DNA of 64,000 nt, taken from the NCBI GenBank assembly GCA_020402745.1, contig JADBYZ010000012.1, positions 89,415 to 153,414 on the forward strand, read 5' to 3'. This DNA comes from Phenylobacterium sp. GTDB lineage: Bacteria > Pseudomonadota > Alphaproteobacteria > Caulobacterales > Caulobacteraceae. Position numbers and translations under genes: made by a program. Under the pieces are notes generated by a model. That model was given only the letters and a program-made list of their open reading frames with translations, ran no database searches and was not told where the DNA came from. Shown here one piece after another: positions 27,790 to 36,693 of this stretch; positions within the stretch are counted from its first letter, which is position 1; every line of letters begins with the position of its first letter.

Positions 27790-27954
27790 TCAGGCCTCGC
27801 CACGCTCTTGCGCGGTGATCCACCGGTCGATTTCACTCTTTCTGAAACGCCAGGAGGCGCCAACCTTGAACCCGGGGATCTTGCCTTCGGCCGCCAGGCG
27901 ATAGGCCGTCTTTTCAGCCAATTTGAGGTACTCGGACACCTCCTTGATGGTCAT
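27790..27954 (-). CDS. Small excisionase/AlpA-like HTH protein
   Basis: A 54-residue protein, too short to be noticed by length filters. MTIKEVSEYLKLAEKTAYRL is followed by AAEGKIPGFKVGASWRFRKS and EIDRWI, the complete winged-helix DNA-binding motif of the excisionase family. ATG at 27954 with GGAGAG upstream; GTG at 27957 is an alternative. It is the first gene of the operon, 3 bp before the helicase, so it probably autoregulates the defence genes. A recombination directionality role is the alternative, but no integrase is nearby. Confidence 0.85.
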   Translation of the reverse strand: MTIKEVSEYLKLAEKTAYRLAAEGKIPGFKVGASWRFRKSEIDRWITAQERGEA

Positions 27955-28472
27955 CACGTCGCTCTCCAACTGCCGACTCCATCAGGAGGGTTGTCCGTAT
28001 TTGAGAAAATAGGGAAAACCTGGGTAGTCGGCAACTGCAATCAGAACAAGCGTGATGTGCGAGCTGCTCAATGGGTTGTGCCCGCCCGGTGGCCAAGGAT
28101 ATGCGATAGTTCGCCTTCAGGCTCTCTTCCACCGCCACTTCCCTGTTGCGAACCTGCAATCGGGCGTCCGAAGGGGCGCAAAGCCCCCAGTCGTCACGCC
28201 GCTCTCCGGATGCTATCAGAACCTTGGAGACCGGGGCGCTCGGCTGAAGCTGGCTCTTAGCGCAGTGTGTCGCTGATCACCCCAACCTCGCCCTCGGCGG
28301 TTCGGATTCAGAGCAGTCAGCGTTTACAGCGTTGCGGGCTGATAAAAGGTCCGGAAGTTCGCGGGCGTCGTTTCATCCAACGTGCAGATTGAAGAGCCGA
28401 AGCCCTTTCACTTGCCGGCCAGGTTCCTGCTCTTCAAGGTCTGCCGTCTGGTAGCCAGGTTCAGAGGGAGCC
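27955..28472. other. Intergenic region between the defence operon and the nucleotidyltransferase
   Basis: This 518-bp gap between divergent genes holds the promoter candidate described above near its left end. Short frames exist on both strands but lack ribosome sites and familiar content. I see no RNA gene or attachment site; it could nevertheless hide the right edge of the acquired block. Confidence 0.5.
28006..28034 (-). promoter_or_regulatory. Sigma70-like promoter for the defence operon
   Basis: On the minus strand TTGCCG (28029-28034), a 17-base spacer and TATTTT (28006-28011). The predicted start of transcription is about 45 bases before the HTH gene ATG. This is the best -35/-10 pair in the local, unusually A/T-containing segment. 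Confidence 0.5.
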
Positions 28473-29264
28473 ATGTCGCTGAGTCAGGACGTACTGGATC
28501 GCATCATAGAGCGCTTGCGCGCGGCGGAGCCGAAGCTGCAAGCGGTGGTGCTCTGTGGCAGTCACGCGCGCGGAGAAGGCGCGCCCTTCAGCGATATCGA
28601 CATCATGGCGCTCACCGATGGCCCTCCCAAGAGGCAAGAGAGGGCATGGTTCGAGATCGGGATGGAGGGGCAGATGCTCCACGTTTCGGTGGGCGCTGAG
28701 TCATTGGAGGATTTCGAGGAAGCGGAGACAGAGACGGCGAGTTGGGCCCTGGGCTTCCCTGTCGAGGACACCATGCGGCTCGCATGGGCAACGGCCAAGG
28801 GACGTGCCGTGCTTGGCGACGATCCGAGCGAGAGGTTGCCTGCCGGGACGCCGGAGCTCGAGGACTTCGTCGAATTCTACATGAAGGTGCGTCGCGCGGA
28901 GGCGACAGATGATCGCCTGCTTCTTCGCTGGGCGGCGCGAAACCTGGCCGAGTATGCCGCTGGCCTGCTGAGGCCATTCAATCCCGACGTCAATGTTCGC
29001 ACCCCTATCGAAGCGCTGAGGGTCGCGCTGAGCTTTGAGGAGGCGCCAGAGCACTTCCGCCACGATGCGGAGATTTGCATGGGCTTGTCTCCGACGTTGG
29101 AGCCGCAGATTGCGCAGGCGGCGAAGCGGCTGGTGGCCGAGACCCTGAGTTTCCTGCGCGAGCGACTGGGCGCCGAGGACTTCGCGAACGACGACATCAG
29201 AGCCGCATTACGGGATGGAACGCTGGAAGCCTACGTGTCGTCGCCTCATCCTGCCGCGCTCTAG
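28473..29264 (+). CDS. Nucleotidyltransferase-domain protein
   Basis: A 263-residue protein. Residues about 20-50 give VVLCGSHARGEGAPFSDIDI, the GS-x-D-x-D site of pol-beta-type nucleotidyltransferases that transfers NMP to a target; a third acid may be in LHVSVGAESLEDFEE. The C-terminal half is all-helical (residues 130-250, RRAEATDDRLLLRWAARNLAEY), resembling a HEPN or kanamycin-nucleotidyltransferase C-domain. It may modify a small molecule such as an aminoglycoside, or a protein or tRNA end as in MNT antitoxins. Here both parts are in one chain and no partner gene is adjacent. ATG after GGGAGCC. Confidence 0.78.
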   Translation: MSLSQDVLDRIIERLRAAEPKLQAVVLCGSHARGEGAPFSDIDIMALTDGPPKRQERAWFEIGMEGQMLHVSVGAESLEDFEEAETETASWALGFPVEDTMRLAWATAKGRAVLGDDPSERLPAGTPELEDFVEFYMKVRRAEATDDRLLLRWAARNLAEYAAGLLRPFNPDVNVRTPIEALRVALSFEEAPEHFRHDAEICMGLSPTLEPQIAQAAKRLVAETLSFLRERLGAEDFANDDIRAALRDGTLEAYVSSPHPAAL

Positions 29265-29335
29265 CGCCCAGGCACCCGCGCACCTCGGCCAAGTTCAGCC
29301 CTCCGGCCTTTGCCGGCGCTCAGACGGGCCGCTCC

Positions 29336-29353
29336 GGGGGGGGTGGGGGGGGG
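29336..29353 (+). repeat. Long G tract (G8 T G9)
   Basis: Seventeen G in 18 bases, downstream of the nucleotidyltransferase stop and outside any gene I accept. It could form a G-quadruplex and is prone to slippage and sequencing error. Confidence 0.8.
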
Positions 29354-29511
29354 CTTGAAGGGCCGGCTCCAGACCACCCGCCGGTCTCGACCCGTTGCGG
29401 ACCTTTGGCGCTCTGACTTTTTGGGCTCCCCGCGGACGCCTTCTGAAACCCACCGCAACGCAGGCTCAGATCAACCCGGGACGCTCGTTGTGGCAGGATG
29501 AGGAACGGGGG

Positions 29512-30036
29512 TCAGGTCTCACCCTTCTCCCGCGCCAATCTCTCTGCAAAAGAGATACCGATGGCGGAAAGCACAAAAGTGAAGTGAATGACGGCCACCA
29601 TAAGGACAATCTGAATACTTTCGAAAGTGAGGTCGCCACCCAAGTAAGTCTTCAACGCATGAACGCCCGAGATCGAGATTATAGCGAACGCAAGCTTCAG
29701 CTTGAGGTTGTAGGTGTTTACGTGGTCCAACCAGTCCGGCTTTTTGGCGTCCTCGTTGTCAAAGTGTCCGGTGGTCACGAAGAGAGACACACCCGCCAGC
29801 GCAACAACCCATACAAGTTGCGCCACCATCGTCATGTCGACCAGTTCAAGCACCTTGATGATCAAGTCGATCTTGCTGAGCTCGCCAAAAATCAAGGTGA
29901 GCATCAGTTTATACGCTTCCAGCAGGAACTTTCCCAGAATGCCAAGAATGATCGCAACCAGACCCACATAGAAAAACAGCATGGTGAATCTCATGCCGTA
30001 GAGCAGAGATCCAACCCCGGAAAGTAGTTTTTCCAT
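29512..30036 (-). CDS. YqhA/UPF0114 family membrane protein
   Basis: A 174-residue protein with four hydrophobic segments (about residues 12-38, 62-90, 118-135, 142-165). The conserved family pieces are readable: VLELVDMTMVAQLVWVVALAG in the second segment region, KPDWLDHVNTYNLKLKLAFAI and IHFTFVLSAIGISFAERL near the end. UPF0114 proteins are inner membrane proteins of unknown function. GC content is lower than that of its neighbours. ATG at 30036; monocistronic as far as I see. Confidence 0.88.
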   Translation of the reverse strand: MEKLLSGVGSLLYGMRFTMLFFYVGLVAIILGILGKFLLEAYKLMLTLIFGELSKIDLIIKVLELVDMTMVAQLVWVVALAGVSLFVTTGHFDNEDAKKPDWLDHVNTYNLKLKLAFAIISISGVHALKTYLGGDLTFESIQIVLMVAVIHFTFVLSAIGISFAERLAREKGET

Positions 30037-30501
30037 GTGAAATTACCTTCAAACGACCAGAGGAACACTTCAAGCAGCGCCCCCGTTACGGCGTCACCTT
30101 TCGGCGCTTCGTAAAACCCAAACCGCATAAGGTCCAACGACACGGGACGAAGATTGGCAATGGCGCATTTTGAGGGCGGCGTCCATAGGGCCAACCGGTG
30201 TTGTCAGCTTAACATGACACAGGCCGAAGAAGGCCCAACTCGAAGCACCGATCACCTCACGGCGGTTGCCGCCACCCAGGTTTGGTGGGCTTCGGTTCGG
30301 AACGGCCGGTGGGTGGAGCGGCGGATCAAATGCGCTTGCAGGCACTGTCAGTCCAAACCCGAGCCACTCGGTAAGCCGGTCCACGCTCGGGTCGCGGCAT
30401 CATCCAATCGACCGACCCGTTTCCCTGTTCTGACCCGTCGCCCGAGGTCATCCGGCTGGGGGTGAGGGTATAGGTCCGCGCCCCGCTGTCGAACGGCCTG
30501 C
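30037..30501. other. Intergenic region, no gene recognised
   Basis: The 465 bp between the UPF0114 gene start and the lipoprotein gene stop include the upstream control region of the UPF0114 gene. The frames present are Arg/Pro-rich shadows with no convincing start. Confidence 0.5.
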
Positions 30502-30966
30502 TCAGGTCGGTGTGTTGCAGGCGCGCATCTGGGGCGTCGACTCTCGGATTCCGGCGAGGAAGGCCCGCGTTCCCTCTTGCACGGCCATAAAGTCGCCATC
30601 CGCCGCGAGCGCCTGGTTAATGGCCGCGTAGGCCGCCGCCTTGGCGGCGAAAGCCCGTTGACACGCCTCCGCGCGCGGGCGCTCCTCAGAAGGCCGACCC
30701 GCCACGTCGATGAGCCGCGCCGTTTCCCCGCAGCGTTGGAGCCCGGTCCGGACCGCAGACTCCAAGGCGGCGTTCTCTGAGCCGGTGAAGAGGCCCGCCA
30801 TCCCGTCCACCACCAATGACTCCACGTCTACGCAGCTGCGCAGGGCTGCGGGGTCGATCTGCAGGAAGGCGATGGTCTCCGGCGTCGGGGCCACGCTCTG
30901 GACCGGCGATCCACCGCTGCAGGCGACCAGGAGCGCGAGCGGCGCCAAGATGACCCATCGCTTCAT
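30502..30966 (-). CDS. Hypothetical lipoprotein
   Basis: A 154-residue protein with a clear lipoprotein signal peptide, MKRWVILAPLALLVACSGGS; the lipobox is LVAC with Cys16 as the modified residue. The mature part is helical, with three Cys (CVDVESL, RCGETARL, EACQRAF) plus one near the C-terminus (MRACNTPT), enough for two disulfides in the periplasm. I do not recognise a family. GGAGAG lies 8 bp before the ATG at 30966. Confidence 0.75.
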   Translation of the reverse strand: MKRWVILAPLALLVACSGGSPVQSVAPTPETIAFLQIDPAALRSCVDVESLVVDGMAGLFTGSENAALESAVRTGLQRCGETARLIDVAGRPSEERPRAEACQRAFAAKAAAYAAINQALAADGDFMAVQEGTRAFLAGIRESTPQMRACNTPT

Positions 30967-31458
30967 ATACCTCTCCTGCTCGGTCGGACGCCGGGGGCGC
31001 CGCAGCCAGGGCCTGCCCGGGCTTCACCTTAGCGGGACGAATGTTCTGGCGAGAGCGCGTCCTGGGTAAAGATAGCACTGATGGCGGTCCTCCGCGACGA
31101 CAACCTTGAACTGCTGACATTCAGCAATCTGCAGAACCTGTGGTCCCGATCACGCCTGAGCTTAGGGCGGTCCCGGACCGAATGCGGCCTTGAGACGTCG
31201 CTCCGGAAGGCCAGGATCGCGGCGGGGAATACGGGCCTCCGCCGGCATGATGTCCTTGGGGCGAAGTGACGAGCGAGGAGCTCGTCTGCGGGCGAGGACC
31301 TCACTCCCCGCGCCAAAGACCGTCGCCAGAACCGCAAGACTGATCAGGCTCAAGCCAACCCGAGCGGTCGGGCCCCAGGGCCTGGAATGTGCCCTGGGAT
31401 AAGATCTCGCGTTCGCGATCATCCCATCCCACATGCTGGAGAGGTTCGCGGAATCTTC
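30967..31458. other. Intergenic region, nothing firm
   Basis: Both flanking genes are on the minus strand. Frames of 60-100 codons occur on both strands in this 492-bp stretch, but their Arg/Ser-rich products and weak starts look like high-GC shadows; one (31162-31434, minus) contains a single hydrophobic segment and cannot be excluded. Confidence 0.45.
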
Positions 31459-32094
31459 CTACCGCCGCCCAAACAGCCGCGCGAAGAAGCCGGGGCGGGA
31501 GGTCGCTTCCGTAGCCTCCGCCTGGGCCGCCTGCGCGGGATCTGCCGACAATCCGGGCTCGCGCATCTTCATCAGGTCCTTGCGGGTCACGGAGAGAACG
31601 GTCAGGTCCACTTCGCCCTCGTATTCGTGAGGATGGAAGCTGCAGACGCTGGCCGCCAGATCGAGGGGCGCGTCGAAGAGGGTGTCGGCTTCGTTGTCTT
31701 CCTGGAGGTCCGCCAGCAGGCGTTCGCGGATCGACGCCAGGGCGCCGGGCGGATCGCCCCAGACCTCCAGGTGCTCCAGCCCATGCTCGGGGTCGTGCTG
31801 GGCGCTCCAGGAGAGCTGCCCGTCCTTCGCGCCGAAGGCGCCGCTGATCATGACATGCTCTTCCATGTAGACGCCAATGGCCACCCCGCCCTGGGCAGCG
31901 GCGCTGACCCGCTCGCGGCTGGCGAAGCGGTGGTCATCGCTCATGACGATGCGCCAGCCCCCCAGGTCGAAGGCGACGAACTTGGCGGGCGGTGGCAGGG
32001 GCTCGGCCCTGAGGGTCTTGCCGTCGGCGGACAGGCCTAGGCGCTCCAGGGGATCCGGCCCCTGGCTGGCGATGAATGAAAGGGAGAGTCCCAC
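31459..32094 (-). CDS. Hypothetical protein
   Basis: A 211-residue protein beginning MGLSLSFIASQGPDPLERLG. It is an alpha/beta protein without signal peptide or membrane span: strands such as KFVAFDLGGWRIVMSDD, a helical segment (DPPGALASIRERLLADLQED), then CSFHPHEYEGEVDLTVLSVTR. The C-terminal end is basic and aromatic (FFARLFGRR) and might bind membrane or nucleic acid. I do not recognise the family. It ends 333 bp downstream of the toxin-immunity pair on the same strand, so it might be a further accessory gene of that locus, but this is a guess. Confidence 0.65.
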   Translation of the reverse strand: MGLSLSFIASQGPDPLERLGLSADGKTLRAEPLPPPAKFVAFDLGGWRIVMSDDHRFASRERVSAAAQGGVAIGVYMEEHVMISGAFGAKDGQLSWSAQHDPEHGLEHLEVWGDPPGALASIRERLLADLQEDNEADTLFDAPLDLAASVCSFHPHEYEGEVDLTVLSVTRKDLMKMREPGLSADPAQAAQAEATEATSRPGFFARLFGRR

Positions 32095-32428
32095 GGAATA
32101 TCCTTCCTGCTTCTGGCCCGACCCAGGGTCAGTAGCTGCCGGGGCGGGTTGGGAGATAGGTGCTGAAAATCACGGAAACGAAGGGACGGCCTTTTTATCC
32201 AGCCGTCCAGACCAAAGGTACGCGGACAGGAAGCCGGGCCGCGAAGGCGAATTCATGACGACGGCGGGGCGACAAGGGGGCGCTCCGGTTTGGCGGCGCG
32301 ACCTCGGCCTCGAGAAAGGCCCAGTCGGGCGCCAGGGTCTCGGCCTCGGTCCGGTGCCTCGAGCGGTGGAAAACGTTTGGGCCGGTTGGAACGTCCCGCC
32401 AAGGCCGGCCGACAGGCCGCGATCTGCA
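32095..32428. other. Intergenic region with one small hairpin
   Basis: This 334-bp stretch contains GGACGGC (32184-32190), an 11-base loop including five T, and GCCGTCC (32202-32208), a possible transcription end for the immunity gene on the minus strand. Otherwise no gene is seen. Confidence 0.45.
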
Positions 32429-32827
32429 TCAGTCGTCCGGTCTGAGGTAGGTGCAGGCTTCGTGCCAGGTGGCGTACCCAAGCGCGCCGTCGTCCATGAG
32501 GATTAGGCTCGTTGAAGACCCTTCCTCCTCGTTCCAGGGGAAGGTGATTTCGAGGTGGATCCGGTCCGCGTCGTGGGTCAGCAAGAGCTTGTCGAGATAG
32601 GGCCATGACTCGCCGGACCGGATGAACTCGCTTCCCCGGACGAGGAGTTCATCGCTCGGGTCCATTTCGTCGACCCATCGCCCCTGCAGAGCCTCTGGGA
32701 AGTCGGCCTCCCGACGCTCTTTGATTTCGTCGGCAGAACTCAGCTTGGCCTCTTCGCGCATGCTCTCGACCCAAGCCGCATAGGCATCGGCATCCTCTGG
32801 CGATGGCCTTTGATCATCAGACATCAT
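32429..32827 (-). CDS. Probable immunity protein for the Tox-REase-5 toxin
   Basis: A 132-residue acidic protein (MMSDDQRPSPEDADAYAAWV at the start; ATG at 32827 or 32824) beginning 5 bp after the toxin stop. It has alpha/beta character, with EALQGRWVDEMDPSDELLVR, DRIHLEITFPWNEEEGSST and a C-terminal GYATWHEACTYLRPDD. Acidic pI, small size and direct linkage downstream of a nuclease toxin are the standard features of polymorphic-toxin immunity genes. I suspect an Imm52-like family, which I recall with Tox-REase-5, but could not test it. It should act in the cytoplasm by blocking the toxin active site. Confidence 0.7.
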   Translation of the reverse strand: MMSDDQRPSPEDADAYAAWVESMREEAKLSSADEIKERREADFPEALQGRWVDEMDPSDELLVRGSEFIRSGESWPYLDKLLLTHDADRIHLEITFPWNEEEGSSTSLILMDDGALGYATWHEACTYLRPDD

Positions 32828-32832
32828 CTCGG

Positions 32833-33888
32833 TCACTTTCTCGGAGATGGCGGGGCGCCCGGTCGGGGCGAGGTTTGAATGACCCTCAGGGTGGAAGGGG
32901 TCTCGAGGGCTGTCCTGAAGGCAGGAACGACTTCCGGCTCGGCAATGTGCCATTCAACGACCCTGCCCCGGGCGGCGCGGTTCGGCCGTTGGGACTGGTT
33001 GTGGATTCCCTTCCACAGGAACTGGGCGAAATTCGACTTTCGGGCCCGTCGATCCAGGCCCGCATAGCCGGGCCCCTTCGCCTCCAGAAGTTGCCGGCGG
33101 GGGTCCCATACGGCGCACCCATCGAACCTCACCGCCTTCTCCTCTGGATTGCGCACGACATAGTCGAGGCCGGGCGCCCCGGTGATCTGGTCCTCATAGT
33201 CCTGCGTCCAGGCCTTGTATCTCGAAAACGTCGGATCCCGCTCCCAGCCGCCGTTGACGTGGCAGGTAGGGTCGATCTGGCGCTGGCCCGCCGCCACCTG
33301 TTCCGCCCTGGGAATGGCGCCGTCCTTCCACTGGTCTATCGAACGGACCTGGGCGGGGGGTTCGGGCTTGTCCTCGCCTGTCATCCGCAGTTGCTGTTCG
33401 GCGAAGAGCCGCTCGACCTCGTCGGCGCTCCGGACAAGTCGCCCGTCCCCGAGCTCGAACCAACCCCCCGCCCTGGGGGTCACCAAATTGAGGGGGCTTG
33501 GAAGGTCGGTAATGTAGGCGGGGCCCCGGATTGGGTTTGGGATCGGCGTGTGCGTATCGAAGAAGCCTCCGCCGTGCGCATCTGGCGGCGTCTGGCCGAC
33601 GGGGATCGGCATGGCGACCCGCATGCCGGAGGGCGTCGCTTGGACCGGCGGCTGATAGGCGAACTGGATGACGTTCGACCCAGGTCCCGCGGTCAGGTTC
33701 CGGGCCCCGGGGGCGTCTTCTTCCCAAGGCCCTGCCGACGGCGTCCCCTCGCGGGCGCCGAAAAAGGCGTCGTAACGCGCCTGCCGCGCCGCCTCCCGAT
33801 CCGCCCGGACCTGAGCCGGTGAACGCCGGAACCATCGGGCCAGGTCGTCGCCCTCGAGCTGGGAAGGATCGGATTGATATCGCCGCAT
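32833..33888 (-). CDS. Polymorphic toxin with C-terminal Tox-REase-5 nuclease domain
   Basis: A 351-residue protein. The N-terminal 230 residues are Pro/Gly/Arg-rich and poorly structured (FFGAREGTPSAGPWEEDAPG), without a classical signal peptide. From about residue 235 the sequence matches the restriction-endonuclease-fold toxin 5 domain: ITGAPGLDYVVRN, then FDGCAVWDPRRQLLEAKGPGY with the Asp and Glu-x-Lys of the nuclease site, and a C-terminal helix-rich end. It should degrade DNA of rivals. The secretion route is not encoded here; a type VI or other contact system elsewhere is inferred. GGAGG lies 6 bp before ATG. The immunity gene follows by 5 bp. Confidence 0.85.
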   Translation of the reverse strand: MRRYQSDPSQLEGDDLARWFRRSPAQVRADREAARQARYDAFFGAREGTPSAGPWEEDAPGARNLTAGPGSNVIQFAYQPPVQATPSGMRVAMPIPVGQTPPDAHGGGFFDTHTPIPNPIRGPAYITDLPSPLNLVTPRAGGWFELGDGRLVRSADEVERLFAEQQLRMTGEDKPEPPAQVRSIDQWKDGAIPRAEQVAAGQRQIDPTCHVNGGWERDPTFSRYKAWTQDYEDQITGAPGLDYVVRNPEEKAVRFDGCAVWDPRRQLLEAKGPGYAGLDRRARKSNFAQFLWKGIHNQSQRPNRAARGRVVEWHIAEPEVVPAFRTALETPSTLRVIQTSPRPGAPPSPRK

Positions 33889-34285
33889 GCAGGCCTCCGC
33901 GTTGGGAAGGGACCCTACCCCTCAGGCGGAGGCTTGGCAAGAACAAAACAAGAACAGCCCCCTGGGCCCATTGTGGGCTTGGGCGGGCGTCCGGGTTGAT
34001 GTCGCCGCCCGGAGGGCATGATCAGGCCCTCAGCGCTGAGGCGGCCGCCCCACATCGACGTCCGCAATCCCTGGCGCTCGCGCATCCTTTCGGCCGTCCT
34101 CTTCGACACGGTCGCCGTCTACGAGGCCTCCTGGTAGTTGAGAGGATCAGCGCCATGTGCGTAACCGCTGCGGCCTCACCTGCGATGTCCGCCCTGCCCC
34201 CTGTTCGCACCAATCTCTTCCAACTGTGACTGAACTGACATACGAACGCGCTAACGCCCGACCTTTAGAAAAAAGCGAGGTTGAA
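33889..34285. other. Divergent intergenic region, with a possible small ORF
   Basis: The region separates the toxin gene from the TonB receptor and must hold both promoters. A frame at 34018-34137 (+) has ATG with GGAGGG directly before it and 39 codons (MIRPSALRRPPHIDVRNPWR and so on, ending VYEASW); it may be a gene fragment or a real small protein. No operator was recognised. Confidence 0.45.
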
Positions 34286-36670
34286 ATGTTGCGTCGATCG
34301 GTTCGTGGGCTGGCTTTGTGCACGATGTGCACATCTGCATTGCTTCCTTTTTCCGGCGCAAGTGCGCAGGTCGCTGGAGGCCAAGCGCCCGCTGCGAGCT
34401 ATATTGAGGAACTGATCGTCACCGCACAGAAGCGCGAACAGCGGACCCTCGACGTCCCGATCGCCTTGACCGCCTATACCGGAGCCTTCCTGGACGAGAT
34501 CGGTGTCCAGGAGTTCGAGGAGCTTTCCCTCTTTGTCCCGGGTTTCGAGGTCCAGAACCAGTCGCCCAACAATCCCGGCTTTGTGATGCGCGGGATCACA
34601 TCCGATGACGGCGGCGCCACGGTCGAGCCCCGCGTGTCGGTCTTCCAGGACGGCGTTTCGGTCTCCAAGTCGCGCGGCTCGTACATCGAGCTGTTCGACA
34701 ACGCCCGCATCGAAGTCGCCAAGGGGCCGCAATCGACCCTGTTCGGGCGCAGCGCCCTGATCGGCGCCGTCAATATCGTCCAGAACAAGGCTGACCCTGG
34801 CGGCTTTGCCGCGGCGGCGAAGTTCGAGGCCGGGAACTTCAACTATCGCGGCCTCGAAGCGATGGTGAACGTGCCGCTGAGCTCCACCCTCGCCGTTCGC
34901 TTTGCCGGCCGTGTCAAGCAGCGTGACGGCTTCGTCGAAAATGTCCTCGGCGGCCGCGACTTCAATTCCACCGACACCAACGCCTATCGCGTCGTTCTCA
35001 AGTGGCAGCCGAGCGATAACCTCGATGCGGACCTGATCTTCAACTACGAGGAGAACAACCCGTCGGGAACCTCATTCAAGTCGCTGACCTATCTTCCGAC
35101 CGACCCTCTGACGGGCAAGGTCCTGGGCGACCTGGGGCGGAATTCCGGCGCGGCCCTTGCGAGCAGCGACGGCTTTGCCGGCGGTCGCGACCTTGGCCTG
35201 GAGCGGACCACCTGGGGCGTCACCGGTCTCGTGGACTACCGGATCAGCGACACGCTGCGCCTGTCCTCAATCAGCGCGTTTCGCCGCTTCAAGTCTCTGG
35301 AAGTGTTCGATGCGGACGGCTTCTCCCTGCCGCTCTTCGTCTTTGCGGAGGACGCGCGCGGCGACCAGTACAGCCAGGAATTCAGGATCAACTACGAGGG
35401 CGGCGAGCGCCTGAGCGCCTTTGCCGGCGTCGGGTACTTCTACGAAGATGGATCCCAGGCCGTTCCGCTTCAGTACAACGAGCGCGTGTTCGCCGCCCGC
35501 AACGCGCCCCTGGCCGGCCTGGTGGGGTTCACGCCGCCGAACGTGCCCTCGATCAACACCATCAACTCGGCGGCCGCCCTCAGCACGCTGAAGCTGGTTC
35601 ACCGCGAGACCTTCCAGAACTATGGGCGCACCACGTCGTATGATGTGTTCGCCGATGCGACCTACAAGGTCACCGACCAGTTCGAGGTCTCCGCCGGCAT
35701 CCGCTACAGCAACGACGACAAGCGCTCCGGGTACCGCGGCACGCTGGATAATGGCGGGTCCATCCTGACCAGCGGGTCGGCGGCCAACGCCGCCAATCCA
35801 GCCACCGCGCGTGGTATCTTCCTGCAGTCCACGCCGGGCGGGCTCGCCCAGTATAGGTCCTTCTCCGACTCCGGGGTGACCTACCGGGTGGTGGGCCGCT
35901 ACGCCGTCTCAGACGACATCAGCCTGTTCGCCACCTATTCGCGGGGTCGGCGTCCGGAGGTTCTGTCGCCGGCGGCGCCGGTGGCGCCGCAGGGAAATGT
36001 CCGCTTCACGGCGGTCGCCGCCGAAATCGTCGACTCCTACGAGGCGGGCGCCAAGACCCAATGGCTTGACCGAAGCCTCTCGCTTGAAGGCTCCATCTAT
36101 CGCTTCACCTATACGAACTTCCAGACAAGCATCCAGACAGCCCCGGGCGTCTTCCAGACGATCAGCGCCGGCGACGCCTCGTCCACCGGCTTCGAAGGCC
36201 AGTTCAACTGGAAACCCACTGGCCAGCTGTCGGTCTTCGGCACCTATGGCTACAATAATGGTCGGTTCGACAATGGTCGCTTCAAGGGCAACAGCTTCCG
36301 CCTCTCGCCTGACCATACGGCCTCATTTGGCCTCAACTTCACCGTGCCTGTTTGGGAAGGCGATCTGAGCTTCCTGCCGACCTATACTTGGCAATCCAGG
36401 GTCTTCTTCGACAACGACAACGACATCCCGGCGCTGCAGAGCACCGGGGACCTGATCCAGGATGAGGTGCAGGGGGCCTATGGTCTTCTGAACCTGCGCG
36501 TGTCCTACCAGCCGACCGATGCAAACTGGCGGGTTGAGGCATCTGCCTCTAACCTCCTTGACCAGGAGTACATCAAGGACGCCGGCAATACGGGCGGCGC
36601 CTTCGGGATTCCGACCTTCATCGCGGGCGAGCCCCGCTACTTCGGCGCCTCGTTCTCCATCAGGTACTAG
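34286..36670 (+). CDS. TonB-dependent outer membrane receptor
   Basis: A 794-residue protein. ATG at 34286 (GAGG 7 bp upstream) gives a signal peptide MLRRSVRGLALCTMCTSALL with cleavage after GASA; the frame is open further upstream but that would bury the signal. A TonB box-like EELIVTAQKREQRTLDVPI, the plug domain (residues about 45-160, with VSVFQDGVSVSKSRG and IEVAKGPQSTLFG) and a 22-strand barrel ending in PRYFGASFSIRY with terminal aromatic Tyr follow. The style is that of the large alphaproteobacterial receptor set taking up siderophores, sugars or plant compounds; the substrate cannot be read. Not linked to a regulator or transporter. Confidence 0.93.
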   Translation: MLRRSVRGLALCTMCTSALLPFSGASAQVAGGQAPAASYIEELIVTAQKREQRTLDVPIALTAYTGAFLDEIGVQEFEELSLFVPGFEVQNQSPNNPGFVMRGITSDDGGATVEPRVSVFQDGVSVSKSRGSYIELFDNARIEVAKGPQSTLFGRSALIGAVNIVQNKADPGGFAAAAKFEAGNFNYRGLEAMVNVPLSSTLAVRFAGRVKQRDGFVENVLGGRDFNSTDTNAYRVVLKWQPSDNLDADLIFNYEENNPSGTSFKSLTYLPTDPLTGKVLGDLGRNSGAALASSDGFAGGRDLGLERTTWGVTGLVDYRISDTLRLSSISAFRRFKSLEVFDADGFSLPLFVFAEDARGDQYSQEFRINYEGGERLSAFAGVGYFYEDGSQAVPLQYNERVFAARNAPLAGLVGFTPPNVPSINTINSAAALSTLKLVHRETFQNYGRTTSYDVFADATYKVTDQFEVSAGIRYSNDDKRSGYRGTLDNGGSILTSGSAANAANPATARGIFLQSTPGGLAQYRSFSDSGVTYRVVGRYAVSDDISLFATYSRGRRPEVLSPAAPVAPQGNVRFTAVAAEIVDSYEAGAKTQWLDRSLSLEGSIYRFTYTNFQTSIQTAPGVFQTISAGDASSTGFEGQFNWKPTGQLSVFGTYGYNNGRFDNGRFKGNSFRLSPDHTASFGLNFTVPVWEGDLSFLPTYTWQSRVFFDNDNDIPALQSTGDLIQDEVQGAYGLLNLRVSYQPTDANWRVEASASNLLDQEYIKDAGNTGGAFGIPTFIAGEPRYFGASFSIRY

Positions 36671-36693
36671 GACGGCGCGTCGCGAATAGCTCT

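Noticed and set aside
31081-31434. Small ORFs on both strands in the 31.0-31.4 kb gap
   Set aside because: No ribosome sites, Arg/Ser-rich products; one minus-strand frame has a hydrophobic stretch but nothing else to support it.
32803-33822. Plus-strand 339-codon frame over the toxin gene
   Set aside because: The minus-strand toxin with its LLEAKGPGY motif and 5-bp linkage to an immunity gene is the coherent reading.
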